The notes under the pieces are model-generated. The model was not told the origin of the DNA, did not search any database, and saw only the letters and a program-made list of their open reading frames with translations. From contig OX637394.1 in NCBI GenBank assembly GCA_951799425.1, forward strand, positions 5,467,501 through 5,531,500: 64,000 nt of DNA. Direction: 5' to 3'. The position numbers were made by a program, and so were the translations under genes. Below, piece after piece: positions 23,001 through 35,000 of the stretch (positions are counted from its first letter, which is position 1; every line of letters starts with the position of its first letter). The stretch comes from Ilex aquifolium (taxonomy: Eukaryota; Streptophyta; Magnoliopsida; Aquifoliales; Aquifoliaceae).

Positions 23001-26000
23001 TGAAATTTCAGGGTCTGTGCTGTTTAGCAAATGTTATGGTGCTTCCCCCCTTCTTTTTGCACAAAGTCTGAACATGGCATTACTTTAGGAAAAAAAAGGG
23101 TAAAAATCAATATTTTTTTTCTTATTCACCAAGTCTGAACATGACATGACTTCAAGAATAAAAAGGTAAAAATCAATGACAGCAGTTGAAAGGAAAAAGA
23201 ATGAAGATTAATTAAAATTCGGGTACTTACCCAAAAAAAGAAGAAGTCCATTATCTGGTTAAATGTTCTTAAAATATTTCAACTGCAGGATTTTCTTCTA
23301 CATCAGTCATATGTATACACTGTCTCTGCCAACTGTCTCAGTAAACTTATTTCTAATAATTCATGCTACATGCTGCAGGAAGTCACTTCTGCTTGTAGCG
23401 AGAGCTATTATAATACAACAAGTGAGAATTGTGAAAGCAAGCTTGCGAAAGTTGATGCAGTAAGACACAGTTTTTGACTATTTATAAAAGAGTTACCAGA
23501 TATAGCACATACTTTCCCCCAAAAAAAGATATAACATATGATGTGCTTTCTATTTGCCAATGGATTCTAAAATTCTGGCTAAACCAGGACATTGTAGAAA
23601 TAAACATATACAACATTCTAGAACCTTGCTATCATGGCACAGAATCAAGGGAGATGAAAGCTGGTAACATGAAGTTGCCATTGAGCTTCAGGAAACTAGG
23701 TGAGACTGAAAGGCCTCTTCCTGTGAGAAAAAGAATGTTTGGCCGCGCATGGCCTCTTAGAGCTCCTGTAAGAGATGGGATAGTCCCAACTTGGCCACAG
23801 CTTCTCAACAGTAACAGTGTCCCATGCACTGTAAGTCATTTTAGTTACTATCCCTCCTTTTGTGCTGTTGATGTCCAATAGTTTTCTTATGCCAGCATGC
23901 CTTGATTTCTCAGCAGCATGTGCCCGATCGTGCTTGCTGATCAACATATATTTAAAACTTAACCTAGTTCATGTTTTCATCTTGTAGAGCATTTGTCCTG
24001 AACATTGTGAGACATGGTTCCGTCTCTATCCATTCTTATATATCACTATTCCATCCTTTATTTCTCATTATAGGTTATGAGAAACTAAAACTAGAGTGCT
24101 GTGTAGTATTATATTATGATCAAACTGAATGTTAACTTTGTAACATGAGCTTAAAGTCCTAAAAGTTAAGTTATATTGCATGGTGTACATCAATAAGTGC
24201 TGCTATTGTGTTCAGATTAAAATGTAATGACTACAATTTTAGATAATGTTAAATATTCGAAACATATCTGTGAGAAATCATACACTATAACATATGATGT
24301 GGCAACCATATTATGCGACTTCAGTGCTCTAGCAAGGCAAGAAACCATACGCTAAAATGTGTCACGAGAGGCTTTTTAAGTTTTTTTAGCAGCATAATTA
24401 TAATTTGTGTGAGTGCTGGACTTTCATCATGCTTGGAGTACCACCTTGTCTGCCTTTAAATGTTTCTGTCAGTCTCTCTCTGCAAAAGATGCATCTTCTG
24501 GTAGTTGAAACTTTCTACATGCTTTCTTTCTGGTTTTAGTGTCATGACATTGCATCCTTTAGTTCTTTTTATTCATATGGTGGACGGCTTGCTATCATTT
24601 TTCTTTGCCTCTTGATGTTTGGCATTGGCCATCTTGTTAGGATTTATTGCAAGCACACTCATGATTGGGATTCAATATGCAGGATGATGAAGTTGCAACT
24701 TCATGGCTCAACAATGAAGCAGTTCGGAAAGCAATTCATGCAGAAACAGTAAGAGTTCATCATCTTAAATTTTACAGTTGTTTGAAGCATTGACTTTACA
24801 ATCCCGTTGATACACTAGGAAAGTGTGGCGGGCACTTGGGAGCTATGCACGGACAGGATTGAATTTAGGCATGATACTGGAAGCATGATCAAGTACCACA
24901 AGAACCTAACCTCTAGAGGAGTTCGTGCACTTATATTCAGGTGAATTTACAGCCTTACGTCCTCTCCACATTCGTTGCCTATCTATTTAACTTTTGAACT
25001 AAATGCTTCGAATTTATTGCTCTTTACAATGACAAAACCTCAGACCACAAACTATAAGAATATGGAGTATGATCGAATCACTTCACACATACAGCTCTAA
25101 AGATTAGTCTGTGCAGATTGAATCCCTCTGAGACCCTGCAGTTACGGCACTGACAACGAGTGAGGTTTTTGTGACAACCCCGATCTCTTCGTAGAATAGG
25201 GAAGGTATTATTTTGGAGCCCCACTGCTCTTGATGTGGGATATATTACCTATTGAGGATTCCAAACTAATATTGTTTTCCTCTGTCAAAGTATCTTGTAT
25301 AGAAAAGAGGGAATGGTAGTCTAGAATGGCAGTGTGATTCCTTTGTATGGATTTTCAATTTCCTATTAGTCCATGCTAAATGATGCCTTAAACCTAATCC
25401 CCCATTGAATTATATAACACCTTTGACCCTGCACTATTTTGTTCATCAAGTACATGAGCATTAATGACGCAACGATGAAAGAATGTTATTTCAGTTCTGA
25501 TGATGAGACCAGCCTTCTAGAAAAACTAGCTAATTTAACAAACTGCTAAACAGACTTCAAATATTCTTTTCATATACATATGTAGAGATATATTTGTCTC
25601 TCTTTCACTTTTACTTCACATCAATTTAGAAATAAAAAACAAACATGTAATCATTTTTCAATGTTGTCTTATGTGTCGTGATACACGCAATGTTCTGCTC
25701 CGAAAGATATGCAATTAATCATTTGCCTTACATGGGAGAGGAGCAATATCAAATGTCTTCATGTACACATCTGATTAAAATTAATCTTGCATATACACAT
25801 TTCTGGCAGTGGGGATCATGATATGTGTGTTCCGTACACTGGGAGTGAAGCTTGGACAAGATCAGTGGGATATAAGGTTGTTGAAGACTGGAGGCCCTGG
25901 ACACTGAATGGACAAGTTGCTGGGTATGCATCTATTTTGGAAACTTCTTTACTTAAGGAGAGAGTGCCATTGTTGCAAAAAATTGTCACCTAAGAGGAAT

Positions 26001-26462
26001 GACTTGGTTCATGAAATCTTTCGTGAACTTCCACTACAAACTAATAACTTACCTGTCTTAAACATTCTTCAAGGCGAGGAATCACCCAGAAAGTTTGCCC
26101 CCATGCAAGAACCCACTGTAACTGTTGTCTTCTTCATTGCAGGTACCTACAAGGGTATGACAAAAATCTCACCTTTATCACCATCAAGGTCTGGTACATA
26201 CAAACCTTCTGTTTTGATTAATTCCTTCAGAATTTGTCAACATGTCTCAAGTAATTTATATTGGGAATTATTTGTTGCCACTTTGCGGCTATTCAATTCT
26301 TGTGTTATACACTCTATTTTCTGCTATTCAAAGGAACCGAAAAGAAAAGTGCATTTTGATCTTTTAATGTCTGTGCAGGGAGCTGGACATACCGTCCCAG
26401 AGTACAAACCACGCGAGGCATTGTCGTTTTATACCCGCTGGTTGGAGGGCAATCGAATATGA
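20039..26462 (+). CDS. SCPL20: Serine carboxypeptidase-like protein (S10), SCPL20-like
   Basis: Fourteen exons with GT-AG junctions and continuous phase: join(20039..20181,20310..20455,21193..21269,21436..21558,21684..21786,21859..21896,21964..22065,23379..23459,23588..23830,24683..24748,24819..24940,25810..25923,26143..26188,26379..26462), 495 residues. A signal peptide (about residues 1-24) precedes the S10 fold. The substrate/oxyanion motif LNGGPGCSS is at 80-88, the catalytic Ser182 in GESYAG, the Asp in SGDHDMCVP (about 415-422) and His472 in GAGHTVPEY. Length and sequence fit Arabidopsis SCPL20 (At4g12910, from memory), a secreted or vacuolar carboxypeptidase rather than an acyltransferase; activity is inferred. 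Intron 7 is long (1.3 kb) and holds a 20-base C run. Nothing is broken. Confidence 0.93.
22372..22391. repeat. C20 homopolymer in SCPL intron 7
   Basis: Twenty consecutive C followed by seven T. Such runs are unstable and error-prone, so the true length is uncertain. Confidence 0.85.
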
Positions 26463-27500
26463 AAGATGTATTAGTGGGATTCCTTGGAAAGAAAAACAAC
26501 AGGAAAATTCATTAGTAAACTTATATTTTCCTGTTTACTTGTCTTGGTTGATGATATGATTGATGAGCATAGAAGAAAACATATCATTTTCAAAGAATAA
26601 GCAAATGAATGAAAGAATGCCCTTGATATAGCCGTGGCCAATTGGCCATGTACTAACAGATCTGAACTGAGATGCAGCATCACATGCCTCAGAAATGGTC
26701 TCTTCTTAATCTGATAATCATTATTTGCATATAATTCCATGTTGATTTAGTTGGTATCGAGAGGTAAGATCTCATTATGTTGAATATCTTCGACTTCTAC
26801 TTAACTAATTAATTTTGTATTGAATCTGTGTCATGTCAAAATTATCATCGTAAGACTTATTAGGTGCGTGTAAAACTTCAAGATAATGTCAGTAAATAAC
26901 TTTAGTGATTCTCACGTTTAATTATTTTAAAATGATACAATGTAATTAAAAGGGAAAAAATTGAAATTTGGAATTTTTTTATGATATCGAAGGTTATAAT
27001 ATCATAAAATTTTAGGATAAAATAATATTAAGTAATGATTTAAACAAATTAAGACGGAATGGAATTTGTCTTAAATTCTTGGCTCGTTTTAATCAATTAT
27101 GAATGAATTATATCAATTACACTTATAAATATGTTTTTACCGATATAATAAGTAGGAGAAGTGTAGAGTATCAAAAAAGAAATACAGTATCATATAATCA
27201 TTACAAATTTTGTAATTTTTACAATTTTGAGAATTATTTATAATTTTTATGGTAATTTGCGATCGGTCATCCAACTATTAGGATTGATTGCAAATATACT
27301 ATAAACGTGATAACTTAATCGTAATATGACTTAAAAAATTATAATTTTTTTATTTTAAATAAATTCAAAAAATCATATCAAAAGTTATAAAATTTAAAAG
27401 TATAAGGTTGAAAGGAATTAAAAAATTGTAATAAGGACTATTTTCTCGTTAATTCAGTGGCATATTTCACCACACCGCACTATATTCACAGGAGACAAGC
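26463..27500. other. Intergenic between SCPL and C1-FDX
   Basis: Contains the SCPL 3' UTR and AT-rich DNA. Nothing else recognised. Confidence 0.4.
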
Positions 27501-27524
27501 GCGTCACACCTAAACACACACTCA

Positions 27525-27542
27525 CTCTCTCTCTCTCTCTCC
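27525..27542 (+). repeat. CT microsatellite in C1-FDX leader
   Basis: CT run 31 bp before the start codon. The SCPL gene and the second FAR1 gene have similar runs in the same place. Confidence 0.7.
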
Positions 27543-27572
27543 ATATTCCCATTAGACTCAAAGCCCTGAGCA

Positions 27573-28064
27573 ATGGCGGTCGCAACTCTACAAAAACTCT
27601 CCTCCCGAATCTCGCGCAACCCTTCGCTCTCTCTCTATTCCAGAGCAATCATCACAAGATCATCAGCCTCATCATCGACGCCATCCCCATCTACCTCCAG
27701 AAAAGTCTCGGACCGAATCGTGAAACTCTTCGCAATCGATGTCGACGGCAAGAAACGCGAGATCGTGGGCCTCTCTGGCCAGACACTCCTCAAAGCCCTA
27801 GCTAACAACGGATTGATCGATCCGGCGTCGCATAGGCTCGAAGAGATCGATGCTTGCTCGGCCGAGTGCGAGGTCAATATAGCTCAGGAGTGGCTCGAAA
27901 GATTGCCTCCGGCTTCGTACGATGAGCAGTATGTGCTGAAAAGGAATTCGAGGAATAGGGTTTTGAATAAGCACTCGAGGTTGGGGTGTCAGGTTGTGCT
28001 CACCCAGGAGCTTCAGGGAATGGTTGTGGCCGTGCCGGAGCCGAAGCCCTGGGACATCCCGTAA
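27573..28064 (+). CDS. C1-FDX: Complex I ferredoxin-like subunit (C1-FDX), mitochondrial
   Basis: Intronless ORF of 163 residues; the start lies in AGCAATGGCGG, a good plant context. Residues 1-45 are Ser/Arg-rich without acidic residues, a mitochondrial presequence. The rest is an adrenodoxin-like fold: KLFAIDVDGKKREI (51-64), GQTLLKAL (69-76), the cysteine loop DACSAECEV (93-101) and RLGCQVVLTQEL (136-147). Only three of the usual four cluster cysteines are present (C95, C99, C139) and the spacing CX3C departs from CX5CX2C. This matches Arabidopsis At3g07480, the ferredoxin that links the carbonic-anhydrase domain to the peripheral arm of plant complex I. A CT-rich leader precedes the start. 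Confidence 0.85.
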   Translation: MAVATLQKLSSRISRNPSLSLYSRAIITRSSASSSTPSPSTSRKVSDRIVKLFAIDVDGKKREIVGLSGQTLLKALANNGLIDPASHRLEEIDACSAECEVNIAQEWLERLPPASYDEQYVLKRNSRNRVLNKHSRLGCQVVLTQELQGMVVAVPEPKPWDIP

Positions 28065-28686
28065 TAAAGGTTTGCGAAATTGATACTTCATTATATGGTT
28101 ATCTGGATGGATTTTTTGGTATTTTGAGCTGAATGAATAATGTGCACACTTTTGGTACTTGATTTGGTTTAATGCTTCAAGTAATTGTGACAATTTCTGT
28201 AATATTGTCCGAAATTTGATATTTGGATTTGTGGGTTTAATTCTGTTGCGTGTGGCATTAGGTGCATAATTTGTTCTTGTACCTTTTGTTTTATAATTGG
28301 TTCCCATTGGCGAAGTTGTTGAATTGTTGGGAACGGTCTTGGAATTTCTCAGTTTCCTATTGAAAATCATGAGAGAATTGGAAGTTTATTGCTCATTTTT
28401 CTTCCAATCATGGATAGTTCGCCCAAGTAAAATTATTGTTCAGACTGCCAAAGATTCAATGGTTTCCTTTTCATTCGTTTGCCATGGTGACCATGAATAA
28501 CCTGGAGGAGGATGTGCCACCACGAGGTGAATAAGTTAAGACTTGGACAATGATTTGTGTCTTCAGTTCGGATATTATGTAGGTGGGAATGCAGGTTGGG
28601 TTATTATGCCAATTCAGCTCCAGGGATTTGTAGGGAAGTTGGAACTTTACTAGATGGTTCCTTTAAAATGAAAAAGGTGTATGTTT
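28065..28686. other. Intergenic after C1-FDX
   Basis: Probable 3' UTR, then non-coding DNA. Nothing recognised. Confidence 0.4.
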
Positions 28687-28787
28687 TCTTGTTAGGATAC
28701 ATGGAGAATTGTTTATCATATGGAGATATTTGATATGTTATCTTGTTAGGATACACGGAGAATTGTTTATCATATGGAGATATTTGA
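28687..28787. repeat. 54-bp tandem duplication
   Basis: TCTTGTTAGGATACA(T/C)GGAGAATTG... repeats with period 54 at 28687 and 28741. Over 47 comparable bases there is one mismatch, so the duplication is recent. Confidence 0.9.
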
Positions 28788-30540
28788 ACAAGATGTGAGG
28801 ATACAAAGTTATTTCATACGGAGAATGGAAAGGGTGAGTAGAGAGAATTGCTATTATGGTGAATTCAGATCTTTTCATTGATAAAACATTGTCAAGTTGT
28901 GCTATACTTTCCTCAATGATACATCTTACATATGGATTACAGCTGTTTCTGGCCCAAATAAGGGAAGTTTCAACTTTGCCTGCACTTGAATTTCAAGTGG
29001 GTTGAGTTCTTATAGGTGTGTAATGTGGAGTGTTCTGTCATGTTATATAATGAATATTGGATTGGGAGCATTTTTCTCATGGAAAATTAATGTTAGGCAT
29101 GATTACTACGATTTATTGACTCGATATTGGGGTAAATGAATGTTTATTTATTAGGAGTTGTAAGTCCGTCTTAGTAATTTTGTTTTAATTTGAATTGTCG
29201 GAAATTACAGAACCCATTGTCTTCTAGATGTTGTACTGACAAAATGTGATGACTCTTGAATCAATGCTTCTTGAAACATGCTATTGGCTGCTCCTTGTTA
29301 ATAATGTATGCTCCACTTTTCTTTCTGAACAACCTCATATCAAGAATCTTTTCCTTCTAAATCCCTCCACAATGGTTTTTCATTTGTTCCAAGAACACCC
29401 CGGGTCCATGCGTTACTTAAATCATTATACAAGAATTCGTTGTTGAACTTGAAGTGCTTGTCGAATCAAATTATGTTTATTGGCATTTGTATTTCAAAAT
29501 TGGTTGGTCAACAAAGGACTAACTCTACTTCGAGTATCAATCTTTGGGTTGAGTGCTAGAATGTAATGTAATACTAAAGTCAAATAACCTTGTTAGGGTT
29601 TCCTTTTAAACTAAACTGCCCTTCAGTTCCCAAATCTGTGTTGCGACTCGCCCTCCCTCCATCACTTAGTAGTATACATTTGGCTGGGTAAATCTTTTAG
29701 TCGGGCTCCCACGTAGTTTATTTCAAGGTTCCTTTTGCACAAGTACTACTTGCAAGTATGCTTAGACTGCTGATTTTCTCATTAGAAATCATTTGCTTAC
29801 CCTCAACTGCCCTTCTCTTCTACATGAAAATTTTTCGTACACAGGCACTCTACCTATGGTGCCGCACTCTTTTTGGGCAGAGTGATTTTATACGAGAAGC
29901 CGTTTTATCCAGGAATGTTGTGGCCTTAGTTTTGTTCTTTTGGTGTTTTCATCTCATTTAGAAGCGACTGCAGCAAACTTAACGTGATCAATCACAGTTG
30001 TGATTGAGTAGCCTGTCAGAGGATGCTGGATAATGCAATTTCCTCATGCTGACCTTAAACATTGCCTCATGTCTTGTTGTTCTCACTTCTCATGTTCATT
30101 ATCTCAAGTACTGTGTGCATGCATGTTAGAACCATGTAAATTAAGGTTACAATTTACAAAGAAAATAGTTAATTTTTTGTTATAAAAGAAGGCCTAGACA
30201 CCTGGTACTCTTGTATGTTGTTTGGAAGAAGTGTATCCATATCAGTGGCTGGAGGTTGATGACTAAAGTAGTTCAACAGTGAGGCATAGTTTCAACTGTT
30301 TTCCGTGCTTGTGTTTGTTGATGCCTCTGTGTGAGAATACTTTGTTAAATATTCTGGTGACGGGTTGCATGGATGTTTGGCCTTTGATATGAGTAGGTGA
30401 GTTTGTATTGAACATTCCCATTCGGAATGGTTTTCACATTAGACAACAAATGCTACAATTGCCTGTGATCACGATTCATCCAAATACTCTCAGATGGATC
30501 TCGAGGTTTGTATTCTTTTCATAGAGAAGGCTACGGTACT
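28788..30540. other. Intergenic, nothing recognised
   Basis: Non-coding; no element ends found. Confidence 0.35.
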
Positions 30541-31365
30541 GGGGGGGAAAAATTGGCCAAATTTTACAAGTACTATGGACCAACGGGAAGCAGACACGTG
30601 GACAAAGACAGATGCGGGAGACGAATGCCAAAGGGTCTCAGTCCTAGGAGAACAAGTCAAATTGTCCAATAATATTAATGCCCGGGACCGAGCATTGATG
30701 ACACACGACAGTTGGGCCCAATAACACGATCTGGCATCACTAAATCGACATGAGAAAGTGAATATCCCAGGGAATGATGGTTGAATGCCCTCCTATCAAA
30801 AGAGGCCTGGCGAAGAATGTGCATAAAGGTACCAGATAATGAGACCGATCATATGATACCTTCGAATAGTTGCCTATTTAATGGTCGGGCCTGATCATGC
30901 CCCGATGAGACAAGGAATAGGGTTAGCCACTTAGGTTCCCTCGGCAAAGAATGATGAATTAATGTTCAACGCCAAGCATTGATTGACAGTAATAGTTCGG
31001 CTTACATTCCCTAGAAAACTATAAGTGCGTGGCTCAAGATGCAATAATGGAGTGGCTCGACCCGCTCTCGATTGGGGCTAGTTCTCTGTCGTCTCCATGT
31101 ACGAACCAATCAAGGAAGAACCTCTTTGACATACTGTCAGGATGTCTAGATTGTCTGGCGGCCTCGTTTCAAGCACAAGTCATATCCCTTGGCTTGAAGT
31201 CATAGGTATGCAACCTGGCCACGCAAGAAATTTTGTTTATCTCTCATCATTCACATGACTGACTTGATCAACGGAAGGAAATCGTTGGATACATATCCAA
31301 CCCCTTTCTAACCCTATTCACTCACAGGTTCAATTCGTCCAATCTTCCTCAAGTGGTATCACCCT
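30541..31365 (+). mobile_element. Possible LTR with flanking PPT and PBS-like sequence
   Basis: A G7A5 purine tract (30541-30552) precedes TGGCCAAAT, and the segment ends CTTCCTCA at 31351, followed two bases on by TGGTATCA, the first 8 bases of the usual initiator-tRNA primer site. The segment is richer in GC than its surroundings and has no ORF. There is no target duplication directly at its ends. It could be the middle LTR of a decayed tandem element; boundaries are uncertain. Confidence 0.4.
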
Positions 31366-33514
31366 CGGTGCCACTATCTCTATATTTGCTAGAAATAGCA
31401 TACACATAATTCACAATAGTCATTGAATTAATTGTGAATATTATTAAACGCGAGGACTTAGTGTTATATCTAAATAGCGTTACTCTAATTAGAATCTCAG
31501 CCTAAACTTTGGAATACACATTTGTTTGTGACAGTAATAAACAATTATCAACTAATAATAAAACATTAAATAGAATTGATGAATTTTATTATTCTAATAT
31601 GATATTTATTACATAAGGTTGTTATTGGTGCTTATTAAAATAGTTGAACTTACTAATCAACCTTCTGGGCATGACATTCATACAGCCTGAAGGCCCAAGC
31701 AAAGACCCATTACAAGCCTTATTGGGTCTAATCCAATCCAACCAATGTAATCCCTAGCAGTCATTATGGACGCTTCTCTGTCTCTATTTATATGCCTGCT
31801 GTTTTTGCTCTCCATCGATCCCAAACCCTAGTTGTTGTTCGCAGCCTCTGCAATCGCTTCGCCCCCTCCCCCACCCCGAAGGCCCCAACTCCTCTCTTCT
31901 TCTCCCTCTTTCTTTCTCATGTATTGCTTCTACTGGAGTTTTTCATATTTCTGTGTTTCGGCGTGAAAACAATGGTCTAAAGCAAGTCAGCTTCTTGTTT
32001 GGATCTCTACAAGCTACGATCCAGACAGTTAAATCAACACAAACTTGCAATAGAAAAGATTTGCCAGTATCACTCGCCTGAATCTGAACTCTTGGATGAT
32101 TTTTCAGGCCCTTTTTCTACTGGCACATTATTTCTCTTTCTAATCTAATTTCCAATCTGATTCTATCTGTTTCACACCCTTCTCTTTCATTTATCTGTGA
32201 GTTCTTAAAGCTTCTGAAGAATTTCGAACGGTAACAAAGTTTAAGTTAGAACAATGGTTTTGAAGGTGAAATTTGATTTGGTTTGATGTATCGATTGAGA
32301 TTGCTGTGAGAACAGCAAACGCACTCTGTCCCATAACCGTCTTTTTAAGACGAATGTTTTGTGGCAATTTCTACGTTTGCTAGATGAATGAATTTCAATT
32401 TTCAGATTCCAATTTACTCGTTCATATGATCTTGTTCCAATGATCATTATTGGACACATGGTTGGATCACAATCCCTTACCTCTCGTCACTTTTTATGTT
32501 TTCACCTACAAGCAACTTTCAAATTTAAAGTAAACTAGAATTGAACCGAACAAGCTTGATTGGAAAGGCTATACAATTATGAAAAATGGTCAGGGGAGTA
32601 ATGAGCTTATTTCTACTCTCGTTATGGCATTTTCAATGATAACTCAAATTCAAACTCAAATTTGAGTAAAAAATTGAGTAAAAGTTTGGATTTGGTATAT
32701 AGATTTTTCTAATGGACAAATTCAAATTTAAAAGAATGTGAAATATGACTATTAAATTTTTTAAAAGAGTGAAATTGGATTATTAAAAGTTTGAGTAAAT
32801 ATTTTAGTCTGTCTTAATTTAAGTAAAAAGTTAATCTTTTTTTATTTAGTATAAATTTGGGTTAAAGGCAAGGGTTTGTTTTTAGTCTGTTGAGCAAGGA
32901 GTGATGATGGCCCTAGAGCTTATAACAAAAGTGTGATAAAAAAGGTCGACCAATGAGAAAGGAAATCGAAGATGAGTAAAATAGTACCACTAGATTTCTA
33001 GTAGGTTTTTAAGTCATAGTGAGATGGGAGCTACTCCCTTTAAATACTGATGAAGTTTAAGATGATGTTTTCTTTGAGATTGCATAATCTCTCAAACCCT
33101 TCGACCAATTCCCTCAATATATAAATCCGGAATACATCAAATCGATTAGAGCCTTTCTTTGATATTTACAGATTTGTTTTAATATATAAATACGTATGCA
33201 CATGGATGAATATATATTGAGTTGAAATTTAATTTGGAGACCTAGCACTACTATGTTGCCTAAATCTTAGTCGTCTAAATGCATCTGCACCACACATTTT
33301 GTTGTGGGATCAAAAAATCAGCTTTTTTATTTGGTGTGTGGTATAGATGCATTTGGGATACAAAATTTAAACTAAAACTTGGACAACACAATATTTTCTT
33401 AGTGAAAATATAAGTATATTTCTGATTAATTGAATTTGAATGTTAGCAAATTTAAAGAGAGATTCAACAAGAGAATTGTGCCATCCAATTTATGAGTCAA
33501 AATGTAAAGGGTTC
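31366..33514. other. Intergenic, nothing recognised
   Basis: Mostly AT-rich. A CT/CCT-rich patch at 31860-31920 sits in a 62-codon ORF (31792-31980) that shows no known domain. Confidence 0.35.
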
Positions 33515-33675
33515 CCGTTGTCTTTTTTTTTACCTTTTATCGGTCCGATCAAAGACACCTTGACTAATCCCCTCCGAAAATAGGGTATTCCCAAAGAGTT
33601 GTGAAGATTTAAACTATTTTGGTTTACAACTCATCTTTTTTATCATTTAAGCTACCTCTCGAGGTTAAAGATACC
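33515..33675 (-). mobile_element. tRNA-derived SINE copy 3 (degenerate)
   Basis: Minus strand: GGTAGCTTAAATGATAAA (A-box-like), AGTTTAAATCTTC (B-box-like), the family body with TTTGATCGGACCGATAAAA, and an A-rich tail (plus-strand T run at 33523-33531). Shorter than copies 1 and 2. Confidence 0.5.
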
Positions 33676-33963
33676 AGTTGTCAATCAATGGTTCCACGAA
33701 TTTGGTGGGTGTCCTAAGAAAAAAACCATATTTTCCTCCACTTTTTACTCACCCACTATGTATTGCCATTCCCCAAACCCTATTTGCCAACCATTTTGCT
33801 AGGGGGTCTTCCACTTCTACAACCTTCTTATTATGCCATTTTCTCTCTCTATCTCTGTTGCTTTTTTTTGGGTACCATTCAATTAAAATTATTCTCTTGT
33901 TCCTTTATCCCACCATCAATTGTTGATCCAATTTCTTGTTCGGATTAGCTGATCTGCTGAGAG

Positions 33964-34422
33964 ATGGATCCGGCGGAGCTGCGTCGGGTTTTTCAAATGT
34001 TTGATCGAAACGGGGATGGAAAGATTACAAGGAAGGAGCTTAGCGACTCATTAAGGAACTTGGGAATATACATTCCTGATAAAGAACTCATTGAAGTGAT
34101 CGATAAGATAGATGTTAACAGGGATGGATACGTGGATATCGACGAGTTTGGAGAATTGTATCGATCCATAATGGACGACAAGGATGAGGACGAGGACATG
34201 AGGGAAGCTTTCAACGTGTTTGATCAAAACGGGGACGGTTTCATAACGGTGGAGGAGTTGAAGTCCGTGTTGGCTTCTCTTGGTTTGAACCAAGGAAGAA
34301 CACTAGAAGACTGCAAGCGGATGATAAAGAAAGTTGATGTGGATGGAGATGGTAGGGTTAACTACAGGGAGTTCAAACAGATGATGAAAGGTGGTGGATT
34401 TGCAGCATTGAGTTCAAATTAA
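33964..34422 (+). CDS. CML: Calmodulin-like protein with four EF hands
   Basis: Intronless ORF of 152 residues, the normal length for this group. Four complete EF-hand loops are visible: [12 protein letters not shown] (14-25), [12 protein letters not shown] (50-61), [12 protein letters not shown] (87-98) and [12 protein letters not shown] (125-136). Each has Asp at position 1 and Glu at 12, so all four should bind calcium. An acidic linker (DDKDEDED) joins the lobes. There is no N-terminal extension and no prenylation Cys at the end. It is most like Arabidopsis CML2 and CML3 (At4g12860 and At3g07490, from memory), both of which have a FAR1-family gene as neighbour, as here. Confidence 0.93.
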   Translation: MDPAELRRVFQMFDRNGDGKITRKELSDSLRNLGIYIPDKELIEVIDKIDVNRDGYVDIDEFGELYRSIMDDKDEDEDMREAFNVFDQNGDGFITVEELKSVLASLGLNQGRTLEDCKRMIKKVDVDGDGRVNYREFKQMMKGGGFAALSSN

Positions 34423-35000
34423 TAGAAACAGAGAGATGTAAATTTGACTTTGCAACAGAGTAGAGATATATATGTACCATGCATGTCTCCATTCAGTACA
34501 ATATATTTGTTGGTACAAAATCTCTTATATCCCCTTTTTATGATTTTATTTTTTAAAAAAATTTCATCTCCCTATTGCTGTGTGTTTATGATTTACATTT
34601 GGTATTTCTGTTCTCATAAATTTTCGATCCCAGACAGTTTTGTTCAATATCAGATCACCTAACAAGAATTCAAATATTTTCTGATATATATATATAAATT
34701 TGTTCACACCAATACAGAGAAGATGATCTGCAATTAAAGGATCTGCAAATATTTTCATGTCTATGTCTTGATTCATGTAAGATTCTTGAAAGTCGTTAAA
34801 TAATTTTGGAAGGAGGCAGTTGAGAAAATATGTCTTAACCATCCCAAGTAAAAGAGCCAGATATAAAGATCAAATGCTGTATAAGATAAAAAGAAATTTA
34901 AAGAGCAAATACTGTACAGAAGAAGAAATCTTGAAATTGAACTTAAATTATATACAGATCTTACATGCACATGACAGACGGCTTGCTTTAAACGCTGAGG
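34423..35000. other. CML 3' region / spacer to convergent FAR1 gene
   Basis: 3' UTRs of the two convergent genes and AT-rich DNA. Confidence 0.4.

Noticed and set aside
25908..26462. 184-codon ORF at the end of the SCPL gene
   Set aside because: It runs through introns; only its last 84 bases are the true final exon.
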